NCBI GenBank assembly: GCA_001780725.1
Contig: MFIM01000016.1
Coordinates: 1 to 42,611 of the forward strand
Source of the DNA: Candidatus Giovannonibacteria bacterium RIFCSPLOWO2_02_FULL_45_28
Lineage (GTDB): Bacteria; Patescibacteriota; Minisyncoccia; UBA11713; 2-01-FULL-45-33
Direction of reading: 5' to 3'
DNA length: 42,611 nucleotides
The translations under genes were made by a program, and so were the position numbers. Positions 1-6,434 of this stretch are shown one piece after another. Each line of letters begins with the position of its first letter. Position 1 is the first letter of the stretch. The notes under the pieces were generated by a model. The model saw only the letters and a list, made by a program, of their open reading frames with translations. It was not told the origin of the DNA and searched no databases.

Positions 1-4
1 GTGA

Positions 5-59
5 TGAAAAAACTCCATAAAGCTCACTTGTCCGCCTTAGGCGGGAGGCTTTACGGAGT
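5..59 (-). terminator. Long hairpin with T-tract, possible minus-strand terminator
   Basis: Bases 12-23 and 48-59 pair over 11 of 12 positions and enclose an inner CCGCC/GGCGG stem. On the minus strand the outer stem is followed by a run of T (11 down to 6). The inner stem resembles the CCGCC-type palindrome also seen at 17821-17848. Confidence 0.45.
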
Positions 60-87
60 GCAATATGTATCTGGCCTTATGCATGCA

Positions 88-112
88 CACTTAGCAATCC
101 GATTGCTAAGTG
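88..112. repeat. Perfect 12-bp inverted repeat
   Basis: CACTTAGCAATC at 88-99 is followed after one base by its exact reverse complement at 101-112. It could be an operator or an RNA hairpin. No T-tract follows it directly. No protein gene overlaps it convincingly. Confidence 0.6.
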
Positions 113-134
113 AAATAAAACACCTTTTGGTGTC
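112..134 (-). terminator. Small terminator-like hairpin
   Basis: On the minus strand a 5-6 bp stem (ACACC/GGTGT with an AAAA loop) is followed by TTTTATTT. It lies immediately downstream of the stronger terminator at 134-172, so it may act as a backup. Confidence 0.4.
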
Positions 135-172
135 AAAAACCAAACAAAAACTCCGGTTTCATTGAACCGAAG
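134..172 (-). terminator. Rho-independent terminator
   Basis: On the minus strand CTTCGGTT pairs with AACCGGAG over 8 bp around a 6-base loop and is followed by TTTTTGTTTGGTTTTT. It probably ends the transcript carrying tRNA-Tyr and whatever lies in 173-394. That stretch has small inverted repeats but no recognisable gene. Confidence 0.6.
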
Positions 173-394
173 CTTGATTGCGCGCAGTGGGTTGCTTTTT
201 TCTAGCCTAGGACTTAGGAAGGCATACCCTTGCGACATACCAACTGATGCCGCCTTCCGCTGTGTGACTCACAGCCACCGGACTTAAGCACATTATGCCC
301 GTGGAGGGGCGGATCCCCGTGCACACTGGCAGCTGCGCGCGCCTGCCTGCACTTGCTTGCTTGTCAAACCAGCTTCTCCTTTCAAAAAAAATTC

Positions 395-482
395 TGGTGG
401 GCAGGGATGGATTTGAACCACCACGCACGAGGCGACCTCGGATTTACAGTCCGGTGCCTTAGCCAGACTCGGCCACCTGCCC
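395..482 (-). tRNA. tRNA-Tyr (anticodon GUA)
   Basis: The minus strand folds as a class II tRNA. The acceptor stem GGGCAGG pairs with CCTGCCC, the discriminator is A and the terminal CCA is encoded. The anticodon loop CTGTAAA gives GUA. A long variable arm sits before the T arm with TTCAAAT, as expected for bacterial tRNA-Tyr. The last anticodon-stem pair (27-43) appears mismatched. No other tRNA was seen in the window. Confidence 0.93.
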
Positions 483-1330
483 ACGCGGGTTTGATTTTTA
501 TGGAGAGAGGGGAACTGAGCTAGAGATCGATGTCTCCGCCAGCTTCTTGTTCACCCACAAACAAACGCGTCAGGCAACGCATTGCTTTCGGTATTATTTT
601 GCCGCAGCGCTTGCGGGGTGCCGACAGACAAAACAACTTATCCTAAGATATAATAGTTGGCTGCCCAAGCCACCCATTCCCCACGTTTTGTTTCAAAGAA
701 CTCCCGTCAAAACTCTCATTTCTACGACATTCTTACATTCTCAAGAATGTCGGAATATCAGAACTTTGATGGGGTGGCAAAAGCGCGAGGACTTTTGCCG
801 GGGAAAACGAGTTGGGCGCGCCAATTGACGCAATCGGTATGGTGTGGTCACACCGGGAGGACTCGCCGCCACACGCGGCAGGACGCAACCTCCAAACGTC
901 GCACTCGAAAAAACTTTCACCCACCCACTTTCCCCCATCAAAACCTCCGAAAAATCAAGAGGCTTTGATGGAAGGGGGATGGAGCTGGGGCGTGAGGTTA
1001 AAATTCGCCCGCGCGGCTCCTTGGGTCGGATTCGGGTTGTTTCGAAACCGACCATTCGCGCCTTTGGCGCGATCCCGATAATTCAGGACAAGGATGTTGT
1101 TCCCCCGAGACACCCTTTTCTTTTTTCAAAGTCCCTCTTAGGAGGCCGAAGGACGGGGACCCATGCACCCATCCTTTGGTCTCCCAAGGACCCGCCTAGA
1201 CGCGCCAGGCGAGGCTGGTGACCACCCATGTTCACCTATTAAACTTCGGGATAATTCGTCAGCCGGGGCTATTATTTTGGTTTATGCCCGCGATACCGCG
1301 TTATCCCTGCTATCAAGCGTGACTACCTCC
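483..1330 (-). ncRNA. Hairpin-rich non-coding region, candidate structured RNA(s)
   Basis: No reading frame here looks like a protein, but local inverted repeats are dense. Examples are a 10-bp perfect stem at 725-752, GGTGT/ACACC near 842, GCCGC/GCGGC near 870, a long imperfect stem at 931-979, GGAGC...GCTCC at 981-1020, and TCGCGCC/GGCGCGA at 1056-1072. A consensus promoter at 1331-1358 would transcribe leftwards through the region toward tRNA-Tyr. I looked for RNase P, tmRNA and SRP RNA signature motifs and did not find them. The boundaries and the number of RNAs are unknown. Confidence 0.4.
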
Positions 1331-1358
1331 ATTATACTCCTATTAAAATATTTGTCAA
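1331..1358 (-). promoter_or_regulatory. Consensus sigma-70 promoter, leftward
   Basis: On the minus strand a perfect TTGACA (1353-1358) and a perfect TATAAT (1331-1336) are separated by 16 bases, with predicted start near 1324. The only downstream features are the hairpin-rich stretch and tRNA-Tyr, so it probably drives a non-coding transcript. A TTGACA on the plus strand at 1365-1370 forms an inverted repeat with this -35 box. Confidence 0.75.
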
Positions 1359-1435
1359 GTGGCATTGACAATATGGCCCAATTTAGCCTTATTTAAGCTG
1401 TTTTCAACCGAAAACAAACAGTTTACCACAAGCCC

Positions 1436-1463
1436 TTGACATTTTTAATAAAAGGAGTATAAT
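1436..1463 (+). promoter_or_regulatory. Consensus sigma-70 promoter, rightward
   Basis: TTGACA (1436-1441) and TATAAT (1458-1463) are separated by 16 bases, a perfect-consensus pair. Transcription would start near 1470 and run into a terminator at 1722-1755, defining a transcript of about 285 bases. Confidence 0.78.
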
Positions 1464-1469
1464 TGAGGC

Positions 1470-1755
1470 AGAGAGGAGGTGAGGCTAAATGGTGTGGTAA
1501 GTGCGGTAAGTGAAGAGTGGGTGGGTTCGGTTTCGTTTTTGCAGCTTTGTTTAAGTGGTTTGTCGTTCTTGGAGGCAGAAGGTTCTCGTTTTTTTGAAAG
1601 CATTTTCTCCGAAGCCCTATGATAAAAAACCGAAGAAGAGGCTTCGTGGATGAAAAAATTTTCGGCAGAAACCCGACTAAGTGTCGGGGGAGAAAAAACA
1701 AAAAAAACATCAGTAACCCTAAGGGGGCCGCAACACGCGCGCCCCCTGGATTTTT
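1470..1755 (+). ncRNA. Candidate small RNA with strong SD and 3-codon ORF
   Basis: A consensus promoter and a GC-rich terminator bracket this unit, and no gene follows on the same strand because the TrmB gene is convergent. Near its 5' end AGGAGGTGA, an extended Shine-Dalgarno match, lies 6 bases before ATG GTG TGG TAA, so the only well-positioned ORF encodes Met-Val-Trp. A GTG-started frame of about 43 codons overlaps it but is poorly spaced. Internal stems include CGAAGCC/GGCTTCG and CCCGAC/GTCGGG. The function is unknown; a leader-type or ribosome-binding RNA is one possibility. Confidence 0.5.
1722..1755 (+). terminator. Rho-independent terminator
   Basis: AGGGGGC (1722-1728) pairs with GCCCCCT (1741-1747), followed by GGATTTTTC. 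It ends the plus-strand unit starting near 1470, directly before the stop codon of the convergent TrmB gene. Confidence 0.6.
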
Positions 1756-1756
1756 C

Positions 1757-2509
1757 TTAATTATATTTTTCTGTTGCTTCCCAGGCGAGATTAAAAATTG
1801 TTTTTAGAGAATCGGCAATTTCCTCACTTTCAATAATGACTCCGATCGGGTTTTTTCTTAAGGCGGATATGGCTACTCTATTTCCGTATACCGCAACATC
1901 ACAAGTAAAAGGAAATTTATCGGCCGGAATATAGCGTGCCTCGCGGAGCAATTCGTCGTCTTGTTTTTTTAAAATTTTTCCGCGCGAGCTGGTATAGATT
2001 AATTTAGAATGTATTCCGCGCCTTACTCTTCGCGGAGAATACTCTGCTGGGTGAGATGGAAATATTCTTAAAATATCGTCTGCGGAGGAAAAACCCAAAG
2101 CTTCTTTTTCTTTCGTTTTTAAAAACTCATCTTGCATTGTCCGCAGACCCTCTACTCCTTCAAAAAATCTCACCCTCGGGCGCTCGCCGGAGGAAATGTA
2201 AAGCTTACCGAGGCCGGGCAGGATTTCTTCCAGCGCGCTCTCGCGTTCTCTGGCCATTTTTTTTTCTCGCTCGGCGATTTTAATTAAATGCTCCGGATCT
2301 TCTGCGCGGAAATAACTTTTCTTTCCTTTCTCAAACGAGGTTACCAGCCCTTTTTTCATAAGAGCTTCCAATTGCACATAAGTTGTTGCGCGTTTTACCG
2401 CGGCTTTTTTAGCAATCTCCTGCGCAGTTTCCGACCCTAATTCCAAAAGCGCGAGATACACCCTCGCCTCGTTCTCCGAGAGCCCAATCTTTTTTAGTTC
2501 GTCCAACAT
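1757..2509 (-). CDS. TrmB-family transcriptional regulator
   Basis: The product is a 250-residue soluble DNA-binding regulator. Residues ~4-70 form a winged helix-turn-helix typical of TrmB (LSENEARVYLALLELG, then a basic recognition region around AVKRATTYVQLEAL). A short charged coiled linker and a C-terminal effector-type domain follow. An upstream TTG in frame gives one more codon, but ATG at 2509 is preferred. No Shine-Dalgarno is visible. The gene lies 58 bases downstream of the beta-propeller gene at the end of the secretion locus, and an inverted repeat (2512-2523/2575-2586) overlaps its start region. TrmB proteins usually sense sugars or other small ligands; the ligand here is unknown. 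Regulation of the upstream locus or autoregulation is an inference from position only. Confidence 0.8.
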   Translation of the reverse strand: MLDELKKIGLSENEARVYLALLELGSETAQEIAKKAAVKRATTYVQLEALMKKGLVTSFEKGKKSYFRAEDPEHLIKIAEREKKMARERESALEEILPGLGKLYISSGERPRVRFFEGVEGLRTMQDEFLKTKEKEALGFSSADDILRIFPSHPAEYSPRRVRRGIHSKLIYTSSRGKILKKQDDELLREARYIPADKFPFTCDVAVYGNRVAISALRKNPIGVIIESEEIADSLKTIFNLAWEATEKYN

Positions 2510-2511
2510 CA

Positions 2512-2586
2512 AGTACTAATTACTAATTTTCTACTAATTTACTAATAATTTATTCGTATATTTGTTCTTAATTCGTAATTAGTACT
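2512..2586. repeat. 12-bp inverted repeat arms flanking an AT-rich spacer
   Basis: AGTACTAATTAC (2512-2523) and GTAATTAGTACT (2575-2586) are exact reverse complements. The spacer contains further TACTAAT-like copies. The left arm abuts the TrmB start and the right arm overlaps the last codons of the propeller gene. It could be an operator for the adjacent regulator or a long-range hairpin. Confidence 0.5.
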
Positions 2587-3848
2587 CGCTTTAATTTTAA
2601 GCTCCATAAATTACCGTAAGATTTGTCGCGGAAGAGGAGATGGGAATCGTCGGAGAGAAGCTTGGGGCTTGTGACGTCAAAACTTGTCGGTATGAAATCT
2701 GAAACTTTGCCGGTTGATGTATCAATTAGGACAAAGTTGTCTCGAAAAGAGATTTTGCCTTTCCACCAGTCGTCCGGAATGCCTAGCGGGAAAACATCCG
2801 ATGTTTGAAGCCCGCCAACATCGGATGTTGAGGAGCGAGGTGCTCCGCAGTACGCAATATTTTTTTGCGTCCGTAAAAACGCGCACTTTTCGGCGATTGT
2901 TTTTACGCCAAACTCCTTTACATTTCCGGTTTTTACATCAACAAATTTTAAATTAAGCAAATTACCATCCGTGTCAGAGGTTGAATAAAGCGACCCTGAA
3001 CCATCGGGATTCCAAACCGCATCAAGCCCCAATCCATCGGCGATTTTATTGAAAGCCCCGGTTGATGGGTTTAGCGTGTAAAGAAATCCTCGCGCGCCGT
3101 AGGAAGACTTAGTTTTGAGCGCTATGTTATTTGCGGTGAGCCATGAAATTTCAAAACCGGGGACATTGTTGTCAAAAATTCTTCTTTGATTTTTAAAGTC
3201 GGATGTTGCGATAAAAATATTTTGGCTGTCGCCCAGATCGTTTATAAATACCAGCGATTTTGAATCGGGAGAAAACGCAACGTCAGTAACCGAATCCGGC
3301 AGAAAATTCGTGCGCGGAGTCGTGGTTGAGTAATCAATCAAAAGTTTCCTTATCTGATTGTCTAAATTGTAAAAAACCACGGCGCGCTTTCCGTCCGGCG
3401 CCCAGACGGCGCGCAAAACTTGCGGAATTGTGAAATTTGAAATCCTGCGCTCTTCGTCCGAACCATCTGCGCGCCTTTCAAAAAGATGCCCTAAATTTTC
3501 GGGGATATTTTTGTGGTAGCGCACGGACGTTGTGCCAATCCCGGCCAATGAAGAAATATTATCGGAACTTAGGCGTATCATTGTGCCAATCGGCAAACTT
3601 CGCGCGGTTTCCGGAGAAAGGGGCAATTCGCCGCCCGGGAAAACACTCGGTGTTTTTTGGGGCGTTTCGCCACCGAGTGTTGGGGAGGGCGGCGCGCCGG
3701 AAGGCGCAGCTGAAGGAAAAATTCCCAAAAAGCCCACCCCATCTCTTTCTTCTCCATTTTTCAATCCAAACCAAACCAAAGTTCCGATAATTATTGCAAT
3801 TGCCACTCCCGCAACTATCACATTTCTTCTTGTTAAAAGATTTTCCAT
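2568..3848 (-). CDS. Membrane-anchored TolB/PD40-like beta-propeller protein
   Basis: The 426-residue product has one N-terminal membrane helix (~residues 10-28: VIVAGVAIAIIIGTLVWFGL) and a Pro/Ser-rich linker. Repeated beta-propeller blades follow with PD40-type signatures (AVWAPDGKRAVVFY, VAFSPDSKSLVFI, AVWNPDGSGSLYS, LLSDDSHLLF). It should sit outside the membrane, possibly as a scaffold or binding subunit of the secretion apparatus. It is the last structural gene of the locus, 3 bases after a 50-codon ORF. Two in-frame palindromic elements lie in it: one in the linker (~residues 55-75) and one near residue 350. The first ~40 bases of the gene are duplicated at 4890-4929, across the HEPN/MNT cassette. 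Confidence 0.72.
   Translation of the reverse strand: MENLLTRRNVIVAGVAIAIIIGTLVWFGLKNGEERDGVGFLGIFPSAAPSGAPPSPTLGGETPQKTPSVFPGGELPLSPETARSLPIGTMIRLSSDNISSLAGIGTTSVRYHKNIPENLGHLFERRADGSDEERRISNFTIPQVLRAVWAPDGKRAVVFYNLDNQIRKLLIDYSTTTPRTNFLPDSVTDVAFSPDSKSLVFINDLGDSQNIFIATSDFKNQRRIFDNNVPGFEISWLTANNIALKTKSSYGARGFLYTLNPSTGAFNKIADGLGLDAVWNPDGSGSLYSTSDTDGNLLNLKFVDVKTGNVKEFGVKTIAEKCAFLRTQKNIAYCGAPRSSTSDVGGLQTSDVFPLGIPDDWWKGKISFRDNFVLIDTSTGKVSDFIPTSFDVTSPKLLSDDSHLLFRDKSYGNLWSLKLKRVLITN
2787..2836. repeat. In-frame palindromic element, copy 1 (propeller gene)
   Basis: Two quasi-palindromic arms, AACATCCGATGTT and its reverse complement AACATCGGATGTT, are separated by ~10 bases and flanked by GCGGGAAA and GAGGAG. 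The element is translated in frame (residues near SSTSDVGGLQTSDVF). Its architecture matches copies 2-6, with a different core but preserved pairing. Confidence 0.75.
3636..3692. repeat. In-frame palindromic element, copy 2 (propeller gene)
   Basis: The arm AACACTCGGTGTT and the opposite arm CACCGAGTGTT are flanked by CGGGAAA and GGGAGGGCGG. It encodes SPTLGGETPQKTPSVF in the Pro-rich linker of the propeller protein. It shares its core with copies 3 and 4. Confidence 0.8.
3809..3848 (-). repeat. Direct repeat, copy at the start of the intact propeller gene
   Basis: This stretch matches 4890-4929. The first 27 bases from the ATG are identical, and the next 13 differ by four transitions only. 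The two copies flank the HEPN/MNT cassette. Confidence 0.85.
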
Positions 3849-3851
3849 GGG

Positions 3852-4004
3852 TTATTTGGCTAGTTCCGCGCTGTGCTCAGCGACTTTTTGATTAAATAAA
3901 TCTTGTATTTTTTCGGGCTCTCCTTTTTCAAAATCCACTCCGCGCAGAATGACTTCGTCATTTTTTTCTATTTTTTGTTCCGCCGATTGTAAAAATTCTT
4001 TCAT
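3852..4004 (-). CDS. Small hypothetical protein (50 residues)
   Basis: The ORF runs from ATG (4004) to TAA (3852), encoding a charged, mainly helical peptide that starts MKEFLQSAEQKIEKNDE and ends AEHSAELAK. It has no signal peptide or membrane segment. It is packed between the HEPN gene (3-base gap) and the propeller gene (3-base gap), which supports translation, although no clear Shine-Dalgarno is visible. It may belong to the inserted HEPN/MNT cassette or to the original locus. I do not recognise a family. Confidence 0.5.
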   Translation of the reverse strand: MKEFLQSAEQKIEKNDEVILRGVDFEKGEPEKIQDLFNQKVAEHSAELAK

Positions 4005-4007
4005 GTT

Positions 4008-4433
4008 TTATTTTTTAACATTATATTCCGATATGAATTTGATATACTTTTTGAAGTCTTCAAAATTGATGCGCAAATCTTTGAGAAACTGCCTGCGATT
4101 TAAGGTTTCATAACCGTGTACAATTCGGTTGCGTACGCCAGCCACTGGAGCAACGCGATCCGCGAACTCCTTAGGCAACACATTGTTGCCGCCTAAAACA
4201 TAAAACGTGCTTTGAAAATCATCCGAAATTGGGAATTTCAGTTCCTTAATAAAATGCTGATTGATATCCATCATTATGTCCACAGCCAACTGGAAAGCCC
4301 TTTCTAGGTGCCGAAGCTTGTCTAAATCCTCTAAAATTGCAGCGTCACCGAGCTTTAAAAGATTTTCCAACTCTTCAACGTAACCTCGAAGTTCATTTAA
4401 CTTTGCTTCCACAAATTGTTTTTCAAAAGTCAT
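4008..4433 (-). CDS. HEPN-domain (HepT-like, DUF86) toxin
   Basis: This all-helical 141-residue protein carries the HEPN catalytic motif R-x4-H-x-Y at R101, H106 and Y108 (RNRIVHGY), the signature of HepT/DUF86 toxins. It starts one base after the stop of the MNT gene (TAAA then ATG), so the pair is translationally coupled. In characterised HepT/MntA systems the HEPN partner is a ribonuclease toxin and MNT silences it by AMPylating residues near this motif. All residues needed for activity appear intact. Confidence 0.88.
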   Translation of the reverse strand: MTFEKQFVEAKLNELRGYVEELENLLKLGDAAILEDLDKLRHLERAFQLAVDIMMDINQHFIKELKFPISDDFQSTFYVLGGNNVLPKEFADRVAPVAGVRNRIVHGYETLNRRQFLKDLRINFEDFKKYIKFISEYNVKK

Positions 4434-4434
4434 T

Positions 4435-4845
4435 TTAGCTTATGCCTTGCACGTACTCCTTTAATCTCCGTTCTTTAAGCTCAAAAAGCGGCTTGGCTTC
4501 CACGTATCGTTTGAAGGCGTAAGCTCGCAGTTCATAAAAATTTAGGGGGTTGGTTTGATATAAAACTTGTCCGTTATCGGATATCGCGTAAAGCAAAAGT
4601 GGTGGGGCAAGATGTATATTTACCAAATCAATGCGCTGACTTTTGAGAATTGGGTTGAGATCCAGCATCATTTGAGCTTCTTCTCTGATACCAAGGTTTT
4701 TTGTGCTCAAATAAGCGATGTCCACATCGCTTTCTTTATGTGTTTTGCCTGTTACGGACGAGCCGAACAGCACAAGCAATTTAAGCCCGTATTTCTCCGC
4801 TACGTTTTTTAGCTCTTCCTTTTTCTTTTCCGTCAATTTTATCAT
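4435..4845 (-). CDS. MNT-domain nucleotidyltransferase antitoxin (MntA-like)
   Basis: The 136-residue minimal nucleotidyltransferase has G28-S29, then D40-x-D42 (ESDVDIAYL) and a third acidic residue D73 (RIDLVNIH). This is the GS-x10-DxD arrangement of DNA polymerase beta-like MNT proteins. It is the probable antitoxin of the downstream HEPN gene and would AMPylate it. A promoter TAGACA-17-TAAAAT (4852-4880) ends 6 bases before the ATG, so the pair can be expressed independently of the secretion operon, probably as a leaderless message. Confidence 0.88.
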   Translation of the reverse strand: MIKLTEKKKEELKNVAEKYGLKLLVLFGSSVTGKTHKESDVDIAYLSTKNLGIREEAQMMLDLNPILKSQRIDLVNIHLAPPLLLYAISDNGQVLYQTNPLNFYELRAYAFKRYVEAKPLFELKERRLKEYVQGIS

Positions 4846-4851
4846 CTTTTT

Positions 4852-4880
4852 ATTTTACAACATTTTTAAGGCGTTGTCTA
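4852..4880 (-). promoter_or_regulatory. Cassette promoter for the MNT/HEPN pair
   Basis: On the minus strand TAGACA (4875-4880) and TAAAAT (4852-4857) are 17 bases apart. The -10 box ends 6 bases before the MNT start codon. The promoter lies within the truncated duplicate of the propeller gene start. Confidence 0.6.
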
Positions 4881-4929
4881 GTTTGTGCTCCGCGATTATT
4901 ATATTTCTTCTTGTTAAAAGATTTTCCAT
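4855..4929 (-). pseudogene. Truncated duplicate of the propeller gene start
   Basis: This 24-codon ORF begins MENLLTRRNIIIAEHKL. Its first ~13 codons duplicate the start of the gene at 2568-3848 (MENLLTRRNVIVAG) and then diverge to an unrelated tail and stop. It follows the pilin gene stop by 6 bases, where the propeller gene would be expected in an uninterrupted operon. It reads as the remnant left when the HEPN/MNT cassette entered. Confidence 0.7.
4890..4929 (-). repeat. Direct repeat, copy on the far side of the HEPN/MNT cassette
   Basis: This is the partner of 3809-3848, with 36 of 40 bases identical. The pair encloses about 1.04 kb that carries MNT, HEPN and the 50-codon ORF. Confidence 0.85.
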
Positions 4930-4935
4930 AATTGA

Positions 4936-5415
4936 TTACATTACGTTTTCTATTCCCTCCGATCCCGGTATAATAATATTTTGTTGCGGTTGTTGCGTGG
5001 TTTGTTGCTGTGGTTGTGTTGTAGTGGTGTTTTGATTAAGGCTTTTTATATCCAACTGCAAATTCACCAGTTGCGGGTTAATTGTCCAAAGAATCAGATA
5101 GGACAAAAGCGCGAGAAGCAACCCGAAAATCGCCTGCGTAATGCGGTCTCTGGCATCTGCCTTGGAATCAATCGCTTCGGAGATCGCGTATTGGATTCCG
5201 CCGATTACAATCATGACAACCGCCAGCACTGCGGCGAGGCTTAAGATAAAAGGAATAATATTTTTGATGTACTCCGGAAATGTGCTTACCTGTTGGCCAA
5301 CGCCCGGAAGCGGCTGGAGCAAAGAATATGGAACGCCGTCGGCGGCAGAGGAAATGTAAAATCCGGAAACCAAAATCAAAAATGACAATCCAAAAATCCA
5401 AAATTTGTTTTTCAT
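4936..5415 (-). CDS. VirB2/TrbC-like pilin candidate
   Basis: The 159-residue product has an N-terminal signal segment (KFWIFGLSFLILVSGFYISSAAD) and two long hydrophobic helices (~48-70 and ~93-111). Between them is a polar turn with GGIQYAISEAIDSKADARDR. This is the usual layout of VirB2-type pilins in the secretion loci of this group. A Gln/Thr-rich tail follows. It overlaps the PKD-like gene by ATGA. It would form the extracellular filament or a membrane channel part. The family assignment rests on topology and neighbours, not on a strict motif. Confidence 0.62.
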   Translation of the reverse strand: MKNKFWIFGLSFLILVSGFYISSAADGVPYSLLQPLPGVGQQVSTFPEYIKNIIPFILSLAAVLAVVMIVIGGIQYAISEAIDSKADARDRITQAIFGLLLALLSYLILWTINPQLVNLQLDIKSLNQNTTTTQPQQQTTQQPQQNIIIPGSEGIENVM

Positions 5416-6434
5416 TGTCGGGCTGTTACTGATAATCCCGCCTCTGCTTGCTGAAAAAGCGCGCCTTTATCTTCAATTTTTATAGAAAAATTAGTTTGCG
5501 ATTCTGTTTCCGCCGGAGCGGTGAGATCTAAAAGCCGCCGATTCCCGACTCCGTCGGCCGGTGGACTGATTTTTTCTCCGTTCGCGCTCCAGCCGATTTG
5601 CGCGCGCGCAAGAGACTCCAGGCCAAAAAAGAACGGTTCGGCCAGGATTGAAAACGAATTTCCCGCCCGCCCGAGAAACGAAACAATTGCCTGCGGTTTA
5701 ATGCCGGTAAGCGCATTAACTTCATAAAATAAAATTTCCGGCTGATATGTTCTGATGCGGATGTTTTTTTGCGTTGATGCCACGCCGCCGAGCGAGCTTG
5801 TTTTAAGCGTAACAATATATTCGCTGGATCCGACATCCGCCAATCTTAAAACAAGTTTATTTTTTCCGCCGCCAGATTGATTTTGCACTGGTTTGCCGTC
5901 CAAAGACCACTCATAAATCAGATTTTGGAGTTTTAGTTTTGCGCCTCCGGAAAAGAGGTGCGGTACGGCTATTATTTCAACAACGCTTCCCGGCGTTGGC
6001 AAAGCCGCTCCTCTGTAAAAAGCTGGCGTATAAGCTAGGGGGTGGATTATAAAATCAATGTCCGCGACAGAAACGTCCGTTTGGGTTTCAAAGACAGATC
6101 CGTCTATGGAAGTTGCTATGGCTCGTATGACCATTCCGGAACCCAAACTGCCGGCCGTGAATGTTTGTTCTATAAGTCCCCGGCCGGAGGCAATCTCTTT
6201 CCCGTTTAAAAGCCATCGGAAATTTGCCCGCGCCGCGTCAAACGCAAAGGATTTCGCCGTTGCGGTTATTGTTTGCCCGGCTTTCGGAGAAGCCGGAGAA
6301 ATGCTTAAAACAAGGTCATTCGGAGAGGTAAGAATGAGCGCGGAAGCGTGCCAAGCAGTAATAAATGCCAAAACTAACACCAAATATCTCATTACTTTTA
6401 TTATCTCATGGTTTGTTAAACGAATTAAGCTCAT
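5412..6434 (-). CDS. Exported PKD/Ig-like domain protein
   Basis: The 340-residue product has a hydrophobic export segment at residues ~16-33 (RYLVLVLAFITAWHASA), then beta-rich repeats with PKD/Ig-like features (SPASPKAGQTITATA, FRWLLNGKEIASG, YEWSLDGKPV, IGWSANGEKI). It overlaps the VirB4 stop by ATGA. The annotated start is coupled to that overlap, but M15 (6392) would give a cleaner signal peptide. It is probably a surface subunit of the secretion or pilus machine. No enzyme motif was seen. Confidence 0.65.
   Translation of the reverse strand: MSLIRLTNHEIIKVMRYLVLVLAFITAWHASALILTSPNDLVLSISPASPKAGQTITATAKSFAFDAARANFRWLLNGKEIASGRGLIEQTFTAGSLGSGMVIRAIATSIDGSVFETQTDVSVADIDFIIHPLAYTPAFYRGAALPTPGSVVEIIAVPHLFSGGAKLKLQNLIYEWSLDGKPVQNQSGGGKNKLVLRLADVGSSEYIVTLKTSSLGGVASTQKNIRIRTYQPEILFYEVNALTGIKPQAIVSFLGRAGNSFSILAEPFFFGLESLARAQIGWSANGEKISPPADGVGNRRLLDLTAPAETESQTNFSIKIEDKGALFQQAEAGLSVTARQ

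Noticed and set aside
4-165. 53-codon plus-strand ORF at the left edge
   Set aside because: It is made almost entirely of hairpin and terminator sequence and has no ribosome-binding site.
207-484. Two overlapping minus-strand ORFs (63-73 codons)
   Set aside because: They run through the tRNA-Tyr gene and have no protein-like features; the tRNA fold explains the sequence.
483-1324. Identification as RNase P RNA, tmRNA or SRP RNA
   Set aside because: I searched by eye for the conserved GAGGAAAGTCC-type, tRNA-like/CCA and GGAAGG-type motifs on both strands and did not find them; left as an unidentified structured region.
547-1396. Several ORFs of 60-125 codons on both strands
   Set aside because: Compositions are Arg/Pro/Ser-rich and non-conserved in appearance, frames overlap each other on both strands, and the region is dominated by inverted repeats.
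1423-1710. 95-codon minus-strand ORF
   Set aside because: It is antisense to a unit with its own promoter and terminator; the peptide is low-complexity.
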